Source: Alentia gelatinosa (taxonomy: Eukaryota; Annelida; Polychaeta; Phyllodocida; Polynoidae). Taken from it: a DNA stretch of 64,000 bases. Of the stretch, positions 24,831 to 35,440 are shown piece by piece. The stretch lies in contig OX465579.1 of assembly GCA_950022655.1 (NCBI GenBank), positions 20,249,088 through 20,313,087 on the forward strand, given 5' to 3'. The position numbers and the translations under genes were made by a program. The notes under the pieces were generated by a model. It did not search any database and was not told the origin of the DNA. It was given only the letters and a program-made list of their open reading frames with translations. How positions within the stretch are numbered: the first letter of the stretch is position 1; each line of letters opens with the position of its first letter.

Positions 24831-25189
24831 AAAAGTTCCATTATCTGCCACTTGGGGACACTACTGGTAGCATATTTCATTTGCCATTAACCATCCAAGT
24901 CTGTATGAAAATTGCAATCTTATATTACCAATTTATTTTATAAAAACCTAATTAAGTATGAATTGATTAATTACACATAATAAACCCTGTATTTGTTTGG
25001 TTTTTTTTTACCGTTTTTCTAATAGATTTGACTTTAAAACACCATGCCTATGTGTGGTCAATCTTGGCTTAGCATATAAGCACCCTCTTCAAGGTTATAG
25101 CTAACTACTGAAATCATCTTACCCCCTGCGAATGCGACCGCACAGGTGTGAATGCGGCCGCATTCACACCACATGTCTACCCGGCCCCC

Positions 25190-25470
25190 GCCGACACCAT
25201 AACACCTCGTGGCGGGCAGCAGCGGGCATGGGCGGGCGGTGGAGGGTGGGGGAGGGTTTCCCACTGAGTCAACCTGTACAAACGGGGCTGGCGGTGGGCG
25301 GTGGGCGGTGGCCGGCGGGCAGCGGGGGGCTTCTCACTGAGGCTGGGTGGGGGTGGCGTGGGGTGGTGGGGGGGCGGTAGGGGGTGGGGTTGGGAGGTCG
25401 CAGGTGGCGGGTCAGGGTTGGTGTATCCTCTACCAACACCCACAGGCCCGGGTGGGCCGCGGGTCGCACT
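25190..25470. repeat. G-rich low-complexity block
   Basis: Imperfect tandem units with ggcggtgggcggtgg and cttctcactgagg. It is strongly G-biased on the + strand with many GGG runs. Frames crossing it are Gly/Trp- or Pro-rich artefacts. Confidence 0.7.
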
Positions 25471-25487
25471 TTTTTTTGGGGGGGTAT

Positions 25488-25726
25488 CATATATACGCCT
25501 GGCGTATATATATATATGTTGCGCAGAGTATATTTTATCTTAAATACGCCAGGCGTGAAAGACAGCCAAGTCGCACGTGTCTACATATGAAAACTGTCTT
25601 GTAGACGCCCGAAACGTAGACGCGTATAAGAGGTGTATACAAATATAAACAAGCCACGATACAGCCGATACGTGCGTTATCGCAATGGCGTATATATATG
25701 TAAAATGGTGCTTTTCGTGCAGTGTT
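25488..25726 (-). mobile_element. CACTGCACGAAAAGC element, inverted copy
   Basis: Ends ggtgcttttcgtgcagtg, complementary to the start at 24644. The left part holds tacgcctggcgta (25495-25507) and a tacgccaggcgtg block at 25545. Confidence 0.55.
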
Positions 25727-25965
25727 TGCACCAAACATGTTGTCGATTCTTCACGTGCAGGTCTTGTGTAATGAAAATCTATTACTCACCTATTACGGGG
25801 GCTCCATAGGAAGTGTATTTATATAGCACTTGTACACAAAACGAGTCCGTATTTTAGCCCACTCACTACGTCTGAGTGAGCCCGAACATTATTCATAGGG
25901 AAACCCTAGCAGCGGGTAGTATTCCCTAGGTGTCTGGCCATAGATATTTTCGTAAAACCGGATGA

Positions 25966-26062
25966 GTTTTAATCTGGCCTCCCGTATGCGACGACTGGAG
26001 TTTGGCTCCGGATATCACTACGCCAAACTCCAGTCGTCGCATACAGGAGCCCAGATAAAAAC
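25966..26062. repeat. Hairpin with 41-bp arms
   Basis: Left arm 25966-26006 and right arm 26022-26062 match at 38 of 41 positions, loop of 15 nt. It sits directly upstream of the TTTTATCCTACCCC MITE. Confidence 0.85.
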
Positions 26063-26076
26063 GAATAAGGTTTTGA

Positions 26077-26333
26077 TTTTATCCTACCCCCTGTGAACGA
26101 TATTTTTATGTAAGTATAATAACAACAAAAAAACACATAAAAACTTTCTGAAATCCTCCATATAGCTCTCCTTCCTGCTCTGAAGGCGCTTGGAACTACT
26201 TTCAGCTGCTGATCTCTGATTGGTCCATTTTTTGTACGCTCCTAGGAGCGATTTCTTATCCGTATGCGACATACTGGCGCACACGGAAAGTCAATGTTAA
26301 GCCTATGGGATTTTATATTAGGGGTAGGATAAA
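26077..26333. mobile_element. TTTTATCCTACCCC MITE
   Basis: Ends TTTTATCCTACCCC and GGGGTAGGATAAA. The right part carries caatgttaagcctatgggat, identical in type to 61870-61892. Both copies are preceded by an aaggttttgat-like segment. Confidence 0.75.
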
Positions 26334-26622
26334 CAATAATATTCAATACTTCAGTCATAGCGAGCGAGCTTCAATATTATCAAACGAGAACCCTCGTACG
26401 AGGTCTCCTTTCACCGTGTACTTTCCTAAGCATAAGTTATTCAACAGGCCCCTGTCAGATTAGCAGGCCTGAAGGCAGATGTGGTTGTGTGTGGTTTATT
26501 TCTACGTCTGTCTCATTGGGGGAGATTTTGGACTCGTTGTCATTTATTATGTACGTTACCCTGTCGACCGTCATGCATATTCCCACTGGCATTCCTGGAG
26601 CTCCGAGCCCCCTACTAAGGAA

Positions 26623-26634
26623 CCCCCCCCCCCC

Positions 26635-26672
<38 letters not shown>
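26623..26672. repeat. C15 run followed by (AC)n
   Basis: A pure C run at 26623-26637 passes directly into a CA dinucleotide repeat to 26672. Confidence 0.95.
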
Positions 26673-26676
<4 letters not shown>

Positions 26677-26702
26677 ACGATGGGTACTCCCTGTAACTTG
26701 TA

Positions 26703-26860
26703 AGCTATTTTCCGTTGGCCGACTATTTGGCACCAATCTGGAGTCTTGAACTACCGATAGATTTGTTTGTATATTGACGATAGATCGGTGAATGAAAACA
26801 AGACATAAACAAACATGGTTACCCGTTAATTTTTTCAACGACTGACAGAATTAAAACGCT
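26703..26860. mobile_element. Partial TTTCCATTGGCCGA-family copy, + orientation
   Basis: Reads ctattttccgttggccgact then caccaatctggagtcttgaa and gacgatagatcggtgaatg, matching the left half of the 1.4- and 27.8-kb copies. Right end not identified. Confidence 0.55.
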
Positions 26861-27761
26861 TTGATTTTATGAGCGAGATTGCGTATGTGAGATTGAATTT
26901 GTGTATGGGGGAGGGGGTGTTGCGGCAGCTGGGTTAGTGTAAGGACAGTTGGTGTTATCTGACAACGTGTCTATGGTGGGCTGTGAGACTTTTAAAATTT
27001 AGATCTATATGTCTATCTATATATATATGACTGCGTAAATAGCTACACGTAAGTTTACATATATATAGCTTTTAAGTTCTCTACGCTGTCTACGCAAGCG
27101 CCCAATAATCAGGGGTTAGATAAATACAGAAGGCACCTCGTTTTAGTCAAAGAAGTCATTCTCCAACTACACCGCATCAAACTCGTGGAGAACGATGACT
27201 CGTTTCTTCTTAAATTCATACATTATTCAATATTAGTACATATGTGCGTTTACGCGATGGTGCAAAGATTGATAAACTGAAAATTTCGTGCTGTGTAATA
27301 AATTCTTCGCGCCCTTCCATGGCGGATGTCTGTCACGAATGTCGTCTGCTCGTCAGGGGAGTTACTGGTGCTGGTTCCTGACAGTCACGCACCTTGTTTC
27401 CACAGCGCTTGCTACTGATGCCAGCCTGCTTTCCCTCGTATATAACCGTGGCTAGCCTCTAGATGCCCTACACTGCCCTGCCAATCAGGCGAAATGTCAA
27501 CACCCGACTTGAACAAGCCCCATGAGCCTCAATTAGTTGACGTATGACGGGCACCCTATTGGAGAGTAACGAATTACGTGCCACTGACGTCATTAAGATC
27601 TCAGCCTCGTTACAATAGCATTTCGTATCAGCAAATTCCCGGATGTCATGAGACGCTAAGCGCCAATCATCACTATCCCCCAACCTCCTGCTATGTGGCG
27701 CTACAGTCGCAGGCACTGCACAGTGCTACAGTAGTTGACACGGGGACGCGGGGTAAGGTTC

Positions 27762-28404
27762 AAAGGCCATTTTCTACTGGCCGATTATTCCCCACCGATC
27801 TGCAGTCGGGAACCACTGATCGATTCGTTTTTGGGTAAACCGAAGCAAGATTAGTGAATGGAAGCAGCCTGTAAGTTGAAATTAATTTGGCGAAAATTAT
27901 GCAACAAGGCCACCGTCTATGTCGATGACCAACAGGATCATAGTGAGACTCCTAGTTTCAGCGGTAACATGAAATCGGTAGACATCTGTGCGATACTGGA
28001 GAAGTTATGTACAATGAACTTTAATTCGCTATTTGATGCCAAAGTCCAGTCGGTGGCACCACCAACAGACTTTTAAAGCCATTTTCCACTGGCTGATTAT
28101 TCAGCACCGATCTGCAGTCGGGAACAACCTTTCAATTTATTCATCTATATACCGACGTCAGATTGATGAGTCTAAACAGTCGGCGGAAATTATGCAATGA
28201 TGCTATCATCCTGAGAATTCCATCGTATGGACAAGTGAAATGCAGTGAAAACCAGTTACCATCACTGACATTTTGATATTGACGTACATTCTGTGGCACT
28301 AACAACATACCTTTAGGAGTGCCATTTCTGTCGGCTGGTGGGAACCGGCTTTTAGGACTCAAATAGTCGGTACCGATTTCGTCGGCCAATAGAAAATGGC
28401 CTTA
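27762..28404. mobile_element. Two tandem TTTCCATTGGCCGA-family copies
   Basis: The first copy starts aaaggccattttctactggc (27762) and runs to about 28070. The second starts aaagccattttccactggc (28074) and ends tcggccaatagaaaatggcc (28404). Both contain cagcaccgatctgcagtcgg-like cores. The first seems to have lost its right terminus. Confidence 0.7.
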
Positions 28405-28648
28405 TATGCTGTCGGAGTTGGGGTGACGTGCCACGTCCGGACAAGGCCGAAGTACGCATGCGCGTGTGGCGGACAGTGCCTAATTTGCATGTCAGAGAGT
28501 TGGCAGGTCCTAAGCCGTGTCGGGTGTTTCAGCCGCCGGGGTCCCTCTCCCCCCAGGAAGTAAAGCTTCTCGTGATAGCACCATTCCATTAACATCGAAC
28601 ATCCCTCCGGAACTGTAACCCCTCTCCCTGCCTCCCCCTCCTCCCCCA

Positions 28649-28690
28649 CCCCCCCCCCCCCCCACACACACACACATACACACACATCCC
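28649..28690. repeat. C15 run followed by (AC)n
   Basis: Same C-run plus CA structure as at 26.6 kb, within a C-rich low-complexity stretch (28615-28745). Confidence 0.9.
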
Positions 28691-29089
28691 TCTGGAACTG
28701 TAGCCACCCACCCACCCCCCTCAGCCACACACACGCACACATCTGTAGACACCCAGCCACTTTCTGCCAGCATTCTCCAAACTCCTTTTTAGACTGGACC
28801 TAATACTTCTGGTTTATTTTCGCCAACTTTTTTCTGCTTGACATAATGAGTGGGGATATATTCGTATAGAACCTTGCCTGCCTTCAGCTTGAGAAAGCAC
28901 CGAAGCAGAACTCAGAATTTGTGACAACGAGCGGTTACAGAAGTCGATTGGGAGGAGGTTCGTATTGGGAGGTATAACTATACGCCTATGTCTACCTGCT
29001 GACAAAGTGATCGTCGATCTTTAGCAAGCACTCGTATCAATATGCAAATAAGGGGAAATGATCCGAGTATTAGATATTCGAGCCAAAGA

Positions 29090-29480
29090 TCGGCGATTTT
29101 GTTTATCGATGATCTCTTTCCTCCTGCCGACCATCTTTTGATCCCTCTTGCTGAACTAACAAATACCGACCAAATAAAATCATGTTGAATTGATCACCGA
29201 CAACTTTTTTGATGTATTTTCTTTCGTTCCAATGGACCCGACTGGTGGTTCCGTGGTAGGATAAAAATAGCAACGCGGTGGGTTTTGGATCTTTCATCGA
29301 TACGCCTCGTCTAACAACACAGATCACCGACAACTTTGTCAGAAAGAGGTGTCAAAAATCCTCGGTCATTAACATTCTTTTAATGCTCTCTATCGACTTT
29401 TTGACAAAATGAGGGAAGAAATCCATCAGTGGTGGCTAACAAATTTATCAAAGGTCAAGGGTCGGTGGGTGTAAGGTCAT
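29090..29480 (+). repeat. Dispersed repeat, copy 2, interrupted
   Basis: Same order of segments as 23325-23580 (tatcgatgatctctttcctc, cttttgatccctcttgctga, gttgaattgatcaccgaca, cagtggtggctaacaaattt). About 110 bp at roughly 29212-29320 have no match in copy 1, and caccgacaactttgtc near 29327 echoes the sequence before the break. Confidence 0.55.
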
Positions 29481-29947
29481 TTTCCATTGACCAAAGAAGA
29501 TAGCACCTATCATTTGCGTCCCACTTAAAGTCTGTTTGTGGTGCCAATCATATAATTGCAGTATTTATATAGAACGTCGGACGTTATATATTTACTACAT
29601 ACCCAAAATTTTTAAAAAAATCAATTTAATTTTTCTTAATAACCAAAATTTTAATAAATGTGTATGGGTAGGTAGTACGTATTTTGGTGTACGGACCACT
29701 GGTCCGTACAGTATTTTTACGTCATATACCGAAACGGTACGTATTTACAGTATATACGGCATGGGTATATAGAAAATGCCTTGTTTTCACTGCATTTCTT
29801 ATGTCCAAACTGACGGAATTTTCAGGCCAAAATCTGCAGCATCCCTGATGAAATAAAAGCGTTTTGATTCTGTTGGTCATTGATCAAGTTGGTTGATGGA
29901 CCGTGGCTTCATTGCATAACCTTAGCCAAATAAATAGGTGACTATTT

Positions 29948-30064
29948 CAAATACCAGGCTGTTTCCATTCCTCGAACTGGTGTCGGTATACTCAAAATAA
30001 CCGACCTGTGGTTCCCGACTGCAGATCAGTGCTGAAAAAAATCGGCCGATGGAAAATGGCCTTT
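29948..30064 (-). mobile_element. Partial TTTCCATTGGCCGA-family copy, reverse
   Basis: Reads gtggttcccgactgcagatc then atcggccgatggaaaatggc. Reverse complement of the family's left end. Confidence 0.55.
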
Positions 30065-31534
30065 AAACAGTCTAGTTGAGCAGGTGTGTGTAGATGTGTG
30101 TAGGAGGGAGGAGGGGCAAGGCTGATCCTGTCTAACCCAGCTCCCAAAGACTTCTCGTAATTTCTCGCAGTCCTTCGTGATTGCGTTGGTATGGTCGGGA
30201 CAGCGGAGCAGGCCTGTCACGCAGTGTCGCATTTATCGTAATGAGACCTGAGAGCAGCGGATGTGACGTCATCACGGCCTTTGCCATTCCTTTCAGCTCT
30301 AGTCCGAGTATGTTAACTCAAATGGCTCTCGATTCAAACCACATTTATTTTCAGGGTTCCCTGAAGAGGACTGTAATAGACCTTATATTTATAACTGAAA
30401 TTGCACTTTGAAGTGTCTTTGACTGAGGGATACTAGAGTTTTAGTGAAATGGGTTTACCTTGTTTGGACGTCGTTTCGTACCGCATTTCTGTCAATAAAA
30501 ATATAAAATGAGCTCATTTAGTATTTCTATCGAAAGAAAAAAGGATTCCATTCGGACGGATTCCATTCGTACCGATTTGTACGGTTTTCATTCGTAAGGA
30601 TTCTATTCTGCACACAGCTCACCGTACCACGCGAATTGGTTCAAAATGGCATTTTCATGATTTCTTCGAACTCGCTGAATATATTTCCGACCAAAACAAC
30701 GCGGAATAGATTTCATTCAGGCACACTAATCATGCTTCCATGGTTACCGTTTTGCACGGTGCAATGTGGCATTTTTGCGATGGGTAAAGTCGTTAGAACT
30801 GTTGGCAACGATGCATCACGTGCGTAAATGTATAGGTCCACTTGACCATTTTTGGCTCCCGATAACTTTGTCTGCCACCATTTCCCAATTCTTAACCCTT
30901 TCCTCAGAAATCTCTATGTTTCGATTTTTTGCGGTTATTTTGAACCACATCCAAATAGATTCGTTACCAATTAATTCAACATGGATTGATTTTGTTTGAC
31001 ATGATTTGGGTCAGAGTGTTATAGAAAATCGGTTGGCTGGTGGAAACGATTGGTAAGTGGATTTTTATTGCTCGAACCACTCGTCCCTTATTTGCATTTT
31101 TGAAGGACGGATTCCTAAAAAGTTTCCGATTATTTTGTCGGCAAATGGAAAAACACCTTATCATTCACCTGTCCTTCTCCTCCAGCGATAGCATACAGAA
31201 ATGCTTTTGCATTGAGGTGTATTATTATCCGGAGACTGTAGGAGATTCATCCGTCTCAGAAAATCCCACATGCTCTGATCAGATTTGGCCATAAAGAGAT
31301 AGAGCCCGGGGAGGTAATAGCATTCGGAGGGCCTAAGGGGATGGTGGGGAAGTGAGAATGGGGCTAACGAGACGCGACTCAGGCGCCACCTATGCGGCAA
31401 GCTTGGAAACTTGAAGGAGGATTCACTGCAAATAGATGAGATGGTCCTGAGTGGAGGGGACAGATTCCGGGTGAGGACTGGAGTTAGGATTGTGCCCCCC
31501 GAAGATGATTCAGTTGACCGCTAGAGGTTGACCC
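30065..31534. other. No gene seen
   Basis: Unassigned sequence, with the ggattccattcg repeat at 30.55 kb as the only structure noted. Confidence 0.45.
30544..30612. repeat. ggattccattcg tandem repeat
   Basis: Four imperfect copies of ggattccattcg or ggttttcattcg. Confidence 0.6.
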
Positions 31535-31975
31535 CTCTAACCCTACACATACCCTAGCCTCACTACACACATCCCTACCTCTACCCCGCCCTCCACCCCT
31601 TACTACACCCACTCCTACCTCTACCCTCCACCCCTTACTACACACATCCCTACCTCTACCCCTACCTACACCCCTTATTACACCCACTCCTACCTCACCA
31701 TCCACGCCTTACTACACACATCCCTACCTCTACCCCTACCTACACCCCTTATTACACCCACTCTTACCTCTACCCTCCACCCCTTACTACACACACCGTA
31801 CCTCTACCCCTACCTACACCCCTTATTACACCCACTTCTACCTCTACCCTCCACCCCTTACTACACACATCCCAACCTCTAACCCATCCTCCACCCCTTA
31901 CTAAACCCACCCCCTCCTCTGCCTCACCCTCCACCCCTTACTACACCCACCCCTAACTCTACCCCACCCTCCACC
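31535..31975. repeat. C/T/A-rich minisatellite
   Basis: Imperfect units built from ctacctctaccctccacc and ccttactacacacatcc, about 30-35 bp each and partly organised as longer alternating units. Only four-letter-poor sequence, no gene. Confidence 0.88.
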
Positions 31976-32599
31976 TCGTCGATCCCTCAGCAGATTATCC
32001 ATTGACAGGTGCAGGAAATGAGTAGCTCTAAATTACGTCTTTGGTGCCAGGCCTTCTCACATTATGCCCTAATTCCACGTGCCCCTGAATGAGCGCTGAT
32101 CATTTCCTTCCCAACAACAGGACTGTGGAGCAGCCTTACGGCCCCGGCTCCGGCTCGCCGGCCCCTGAGCTGCTCACCCGCGGCCTGAGCTGCTCGGCCG
32201 CCGGTCACACAGGCCTCAATGCCCGCCTGATTTTTCTACACAGACAGAGCCCTGCCCCGAGGAGGAATCTCTATATATGGACTGGGTGCAATCCTCCTAG
32301 CAAGCTGGCTGAAACAAATTAGCCGAGGAATCTATCCTGTCGTTGGTTAATATCAGTAAGCTCCACCATATATAGATAGAAAGCGGGGCCCTAAACGTAT
32401 ATCTTTGCGCTGGGTGTACCGCAGTCAGTGGGTATTTAGGTAGCTGCCCTGTGGCTCGTGGTACGGACAGAGGGAGAGGACAAACACCTGTGCAATGCTG
32501 ACACCCAGTGCAGGGCTCTCCCTTCCCACCTCGTCTTCGCCTCGTCCACCTGGGTACTGTCCAGCACACGGACGCACACGCGACATAAGCAATGTGTAA

Positions 32600-33055
32600 G
32601 AGGGTGCGTCCACCAACCACGACAAGGCTACGACAAGTGCCGACATGATAGTTCCAATCGCAGCCTTGTCGCAGCCTTGTCGTGAGAAGAGCATTGTCGG
32701 GACAGCGGTGTCGGGGCGTGTCGTAGACGTTGCCGGTTTCCGTAAAAAAAGGCGCCCATGGTTCCGACACACTACGACAGTGATATCGAGGAAACCACAA
32801 CACTCCACGACAAAGGTCCAGTCGTAGCAAAAATCGAACATGTTCGATATTGTCGTGGCCTTGTCGAAGGGCCTCCGACAACCTCCTGACAAGCTTTGTG
32901 TCGCAGCCTGTCGGGGCCTTGTCGTAGCCTCTTGTCGGGAACTAGGGTCCACCAACCACGACAAGGCTACGACATGCCTTCCAATCGTAGAGCTGTCGTG
33001 GACCTTGTCGGAAAGCCGTTGTCGCAGCCCTGTCGTGGTTGGTGGACGCACCCTC
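32600..33055. mobile_element. Harbinger-like MITE with TAA duplications
   Basis: TAA flanks both sides (32597-32599 and 33056-33058). The terminal inverted repeats begin GAGGGTGCGTCCACC and match for 25 bp without error, then about 33 of 36. A three-base TWA duplication fits PIF/Harbinger. The interior is full of variants of ttgtcgtagcc on both strands and has an internal direct copy of the left end at about 32945-32973. It has no transposase, and ORFs across it are repeat artefacts. Confidence 0.8.
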
Positions 33056-33096
33056 TAAGAGCATACGCCGGTCTCCCATGGTGATAGTTTGCCGTC

Positions 33097-33240
33097 GTTA
33101 TCATCCGCCGTATACAAAGTCTCCATTGAAAATGTATGGGACTCTGTAAACCACTACCCATTGTTTAAGAAACGTCAGATACCATATCCATTGTATAGGG
33201 ATTCAAATCCATTGTATACGGCCTTAAAGCCATTTCGTAC
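33097..33240 (-). mobile_element. Reverse copy of the AATCGATGGTTTTGTGGAC-family 3' module
   Basis: On the minus strand it reads aaggccgtatacaatggat, tggatatggtatctgacg, caatgggtagtggtttac and ctttgtatacggcgg, collinear with 63200-63320. It abuts the Harbinger-like MITE. The hairpin part is missing. Confidence 0.6.
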
Positions 33241-33603
33241 CTAGGCTGACGTTTTTATACCAAGGTTGAACATGCAACGCAGTCGACGAGAACAATTAGA
33301 TTGAAGCTTAGATGCGGGAGGAAAACATACAAGATGAAGTTCTTCAGTAAGGGCAGACATGGCTACCCCACCCAAGTGAGGCTAACAAACTATCATTTTT
33401 ATCAATATTTTAAGGTATGTCTTGAGAAACAGGTTCACAGTGAAAGAGGTTATGATGTGAGGATGGCTAAAGTTGTCGTTAGCTTTAATATCGTTAGAAT
33501 ATTGTGCATTGATGGAATTCTCTATTCTTCATTCAATCATTTTCTGCTATTGTTTCATTATTGTAACTGTTCTGTATCAAACACCACAATTCACTAATGA
33601 TTG

Positions 33604-33625
33604 ATCTATTTTATTTCAGGTGAGT
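33604..33625 (+). promoter_or_regulatory. Recursive-splice-like site (acceptor fused to donor)
   Basis: A pyrimidine-rich stretch ends in TTTCAG at 33619 and is followed at once by GTGAGT (33620-33625). An acceptor with a zero-length exon and donor is the form of ratchet points in long introns. No transcript evidence. Confidence 0.25.
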
Positions 33626-34479
33626 TCCATGGTTAGTTCCTTTCACTACTAAACAACATACTCAGATAAGTGATATATTAATGTATTGCATGTTTTGGTG
33701 TGAATGTTATAATTGTAGAAACAAGAAAGGCTGCAAAAAAAAAAAGGGAAAGCGTAATACTTGGCTCACACCCCACTCCAGTACGCATCCTACCCCTATG
33801 ACGGCTCCCCATCCATCACTCGGGACTCCAAGACAGGATCCTCCGCTCACCTTTGCCCTCTCTTCCTGCACCCTGTCATCAAGCCTCCTAGCTTTATAGA
33901 TTCCTCAGGGCTTCAAACTCACCCGAACCGTCCATTCTCTCCCAAAATAGTTGGACTAGACCCAGTCTACAAAGGGTCCAGTCATAATAAACATACTCAA
34001 TGAGGGTGGGATGGGAGGAGGGGATAAAACATGTTATAAAAATTTTGCGTACATCCCTCCTTTTATCTAATGACTAACGCGTACGCATATTACGCATAGG
34101 AGATATTTTTGATGTAAGAAAATAGCCAGAGAAGGTTCCATGACTGTTTTAAGGAGAATATGGTAATCTTATTGTTAAAGCCTGTCCTATTTTAACGGAG
34201 GACAACTCTTTATGCAGGACAATCCCAAATTGGGTTGAGTATCTAGTAAAAACGGTATTTTTGTTCCCAAATACTTACTTATTACATTTATTGAGTAATA
34301 TGAGCATGTGTATACAGCGATCAATCCTTTTGAGACTGTCTTAAAAAAAGAACAGCGAGAAAACCACAAAGACCACAATAAGATAATTGTTTATTGCTCT
34401 TCCTTTTAAAATCTCACCCTGTGACACCAGTCCTTGGTCGAGCTACCGATAGAGAGCCCAAACCCAGCTCTGGCACCAG
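33626..34479. other. No gene seen
   Basis: Unassigned AT-rich sequence. Confidence 0.45.
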
Positions 34480-35440
34480 TAATTCGGGATATCCACCTGA
34501 CGACCGAATGTCAACCGATTATATGGTTAATTTGAAATCCGTCGTTGGTTGGTAGCTCCTGAGATTTACTCTTGTTTGGCGTTTCCACATGTCGACGAAA
34601 AACCCCGCCGATTATGTTCAGCTTGTATCAAGGTCTGTAGGTGGTCCTTTTTAAGAAATATTCTGTTCTAACGATTGCTGACCTCAAAGTATGCACTCTG
34701 TTTCCACCTGACGACCGATTATGTGTTCCATGTTCACTGATTATCCATGTTCAGGACCTGACCAGCCTGAAGATTAACCCTCCCTAAACTAACATAGAAA
34801 TCTGTAGCGGTGGATTTAGATATGGCCGCTAGAGCAGCCGATATTTGGTCACCGCCCAACATAGTTTGATTTCAATGTTGGCCTCAAAGGTCAGTCAGTG
34901 GTCCTATATCACCTAATGTTGCAGAGAAAAAGCGTTCATCATTTTGTTTCTACCTGACAATTGTTGGACCAAATGTGTCACATAATCGGTCAGCGTTGCT
35001 CAATGCAATAATCGGTGGTCATAATCGGTTGATGGAAACCTTCGCGTTACTCTCATAGCATTGGATACATTTTGTAACAGAATTGTCTGCCTGCCACCGA
35101 TTATTTGTACTCAGTTGCAAATAACCATCAGTTGGTGGTGAATTGCGTAAAATTAGGGTAAAAAATCGCGGACCTGAAATTTGTATCCCCGTTTCTATTT
35201 AACGATTATGTGGCCTAAAATGTTGAAACGCATTTTTAATTAATCTATCTTATCTGGAATGGTCTAGGTTCTTTGTATCCCCGTTTCTATTTGACGATTA
35301 TGTGCCATAAAAATGCTGAAACGCATTTTTGATTAATCTATCTTATCTGGAATGGTCTAGGTTCTGGGCCTGTCTTCCTAAATAGTCGGCCAGTGGTACC
35401 AAAAGCCATAATAGGCGGCCATAATCGTCAGGTGGAAATG
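34480..35440. repeat. Array of TTTCCACCTGACGA-type repeat fragments
   Basis: The end motif recurs in both orientations (about 34490, 34583, 34712, 34960 and 35427), each near a cgattat or ataatcg. This looks like nested or tandem insertions of one TIR family. Limits of single copies are not resolvable by eye. Confidence 0.55.
35181..35365 (+). repeat. 92-bp direct tandem duplication
   Basis: 35181-35272 and 35273-35365 are near identical, both starting ttgtatccccgtttctattt and ending ggtctaggttct, with a few substitutions. Confidence 0.85.

Noticed and set aside
32425..33051. 208-codon minus-strand ORF and neighbours
   Set aside because: They lie over the Harbinger-like MITE and repeat its internal motifs, with no transposase features.
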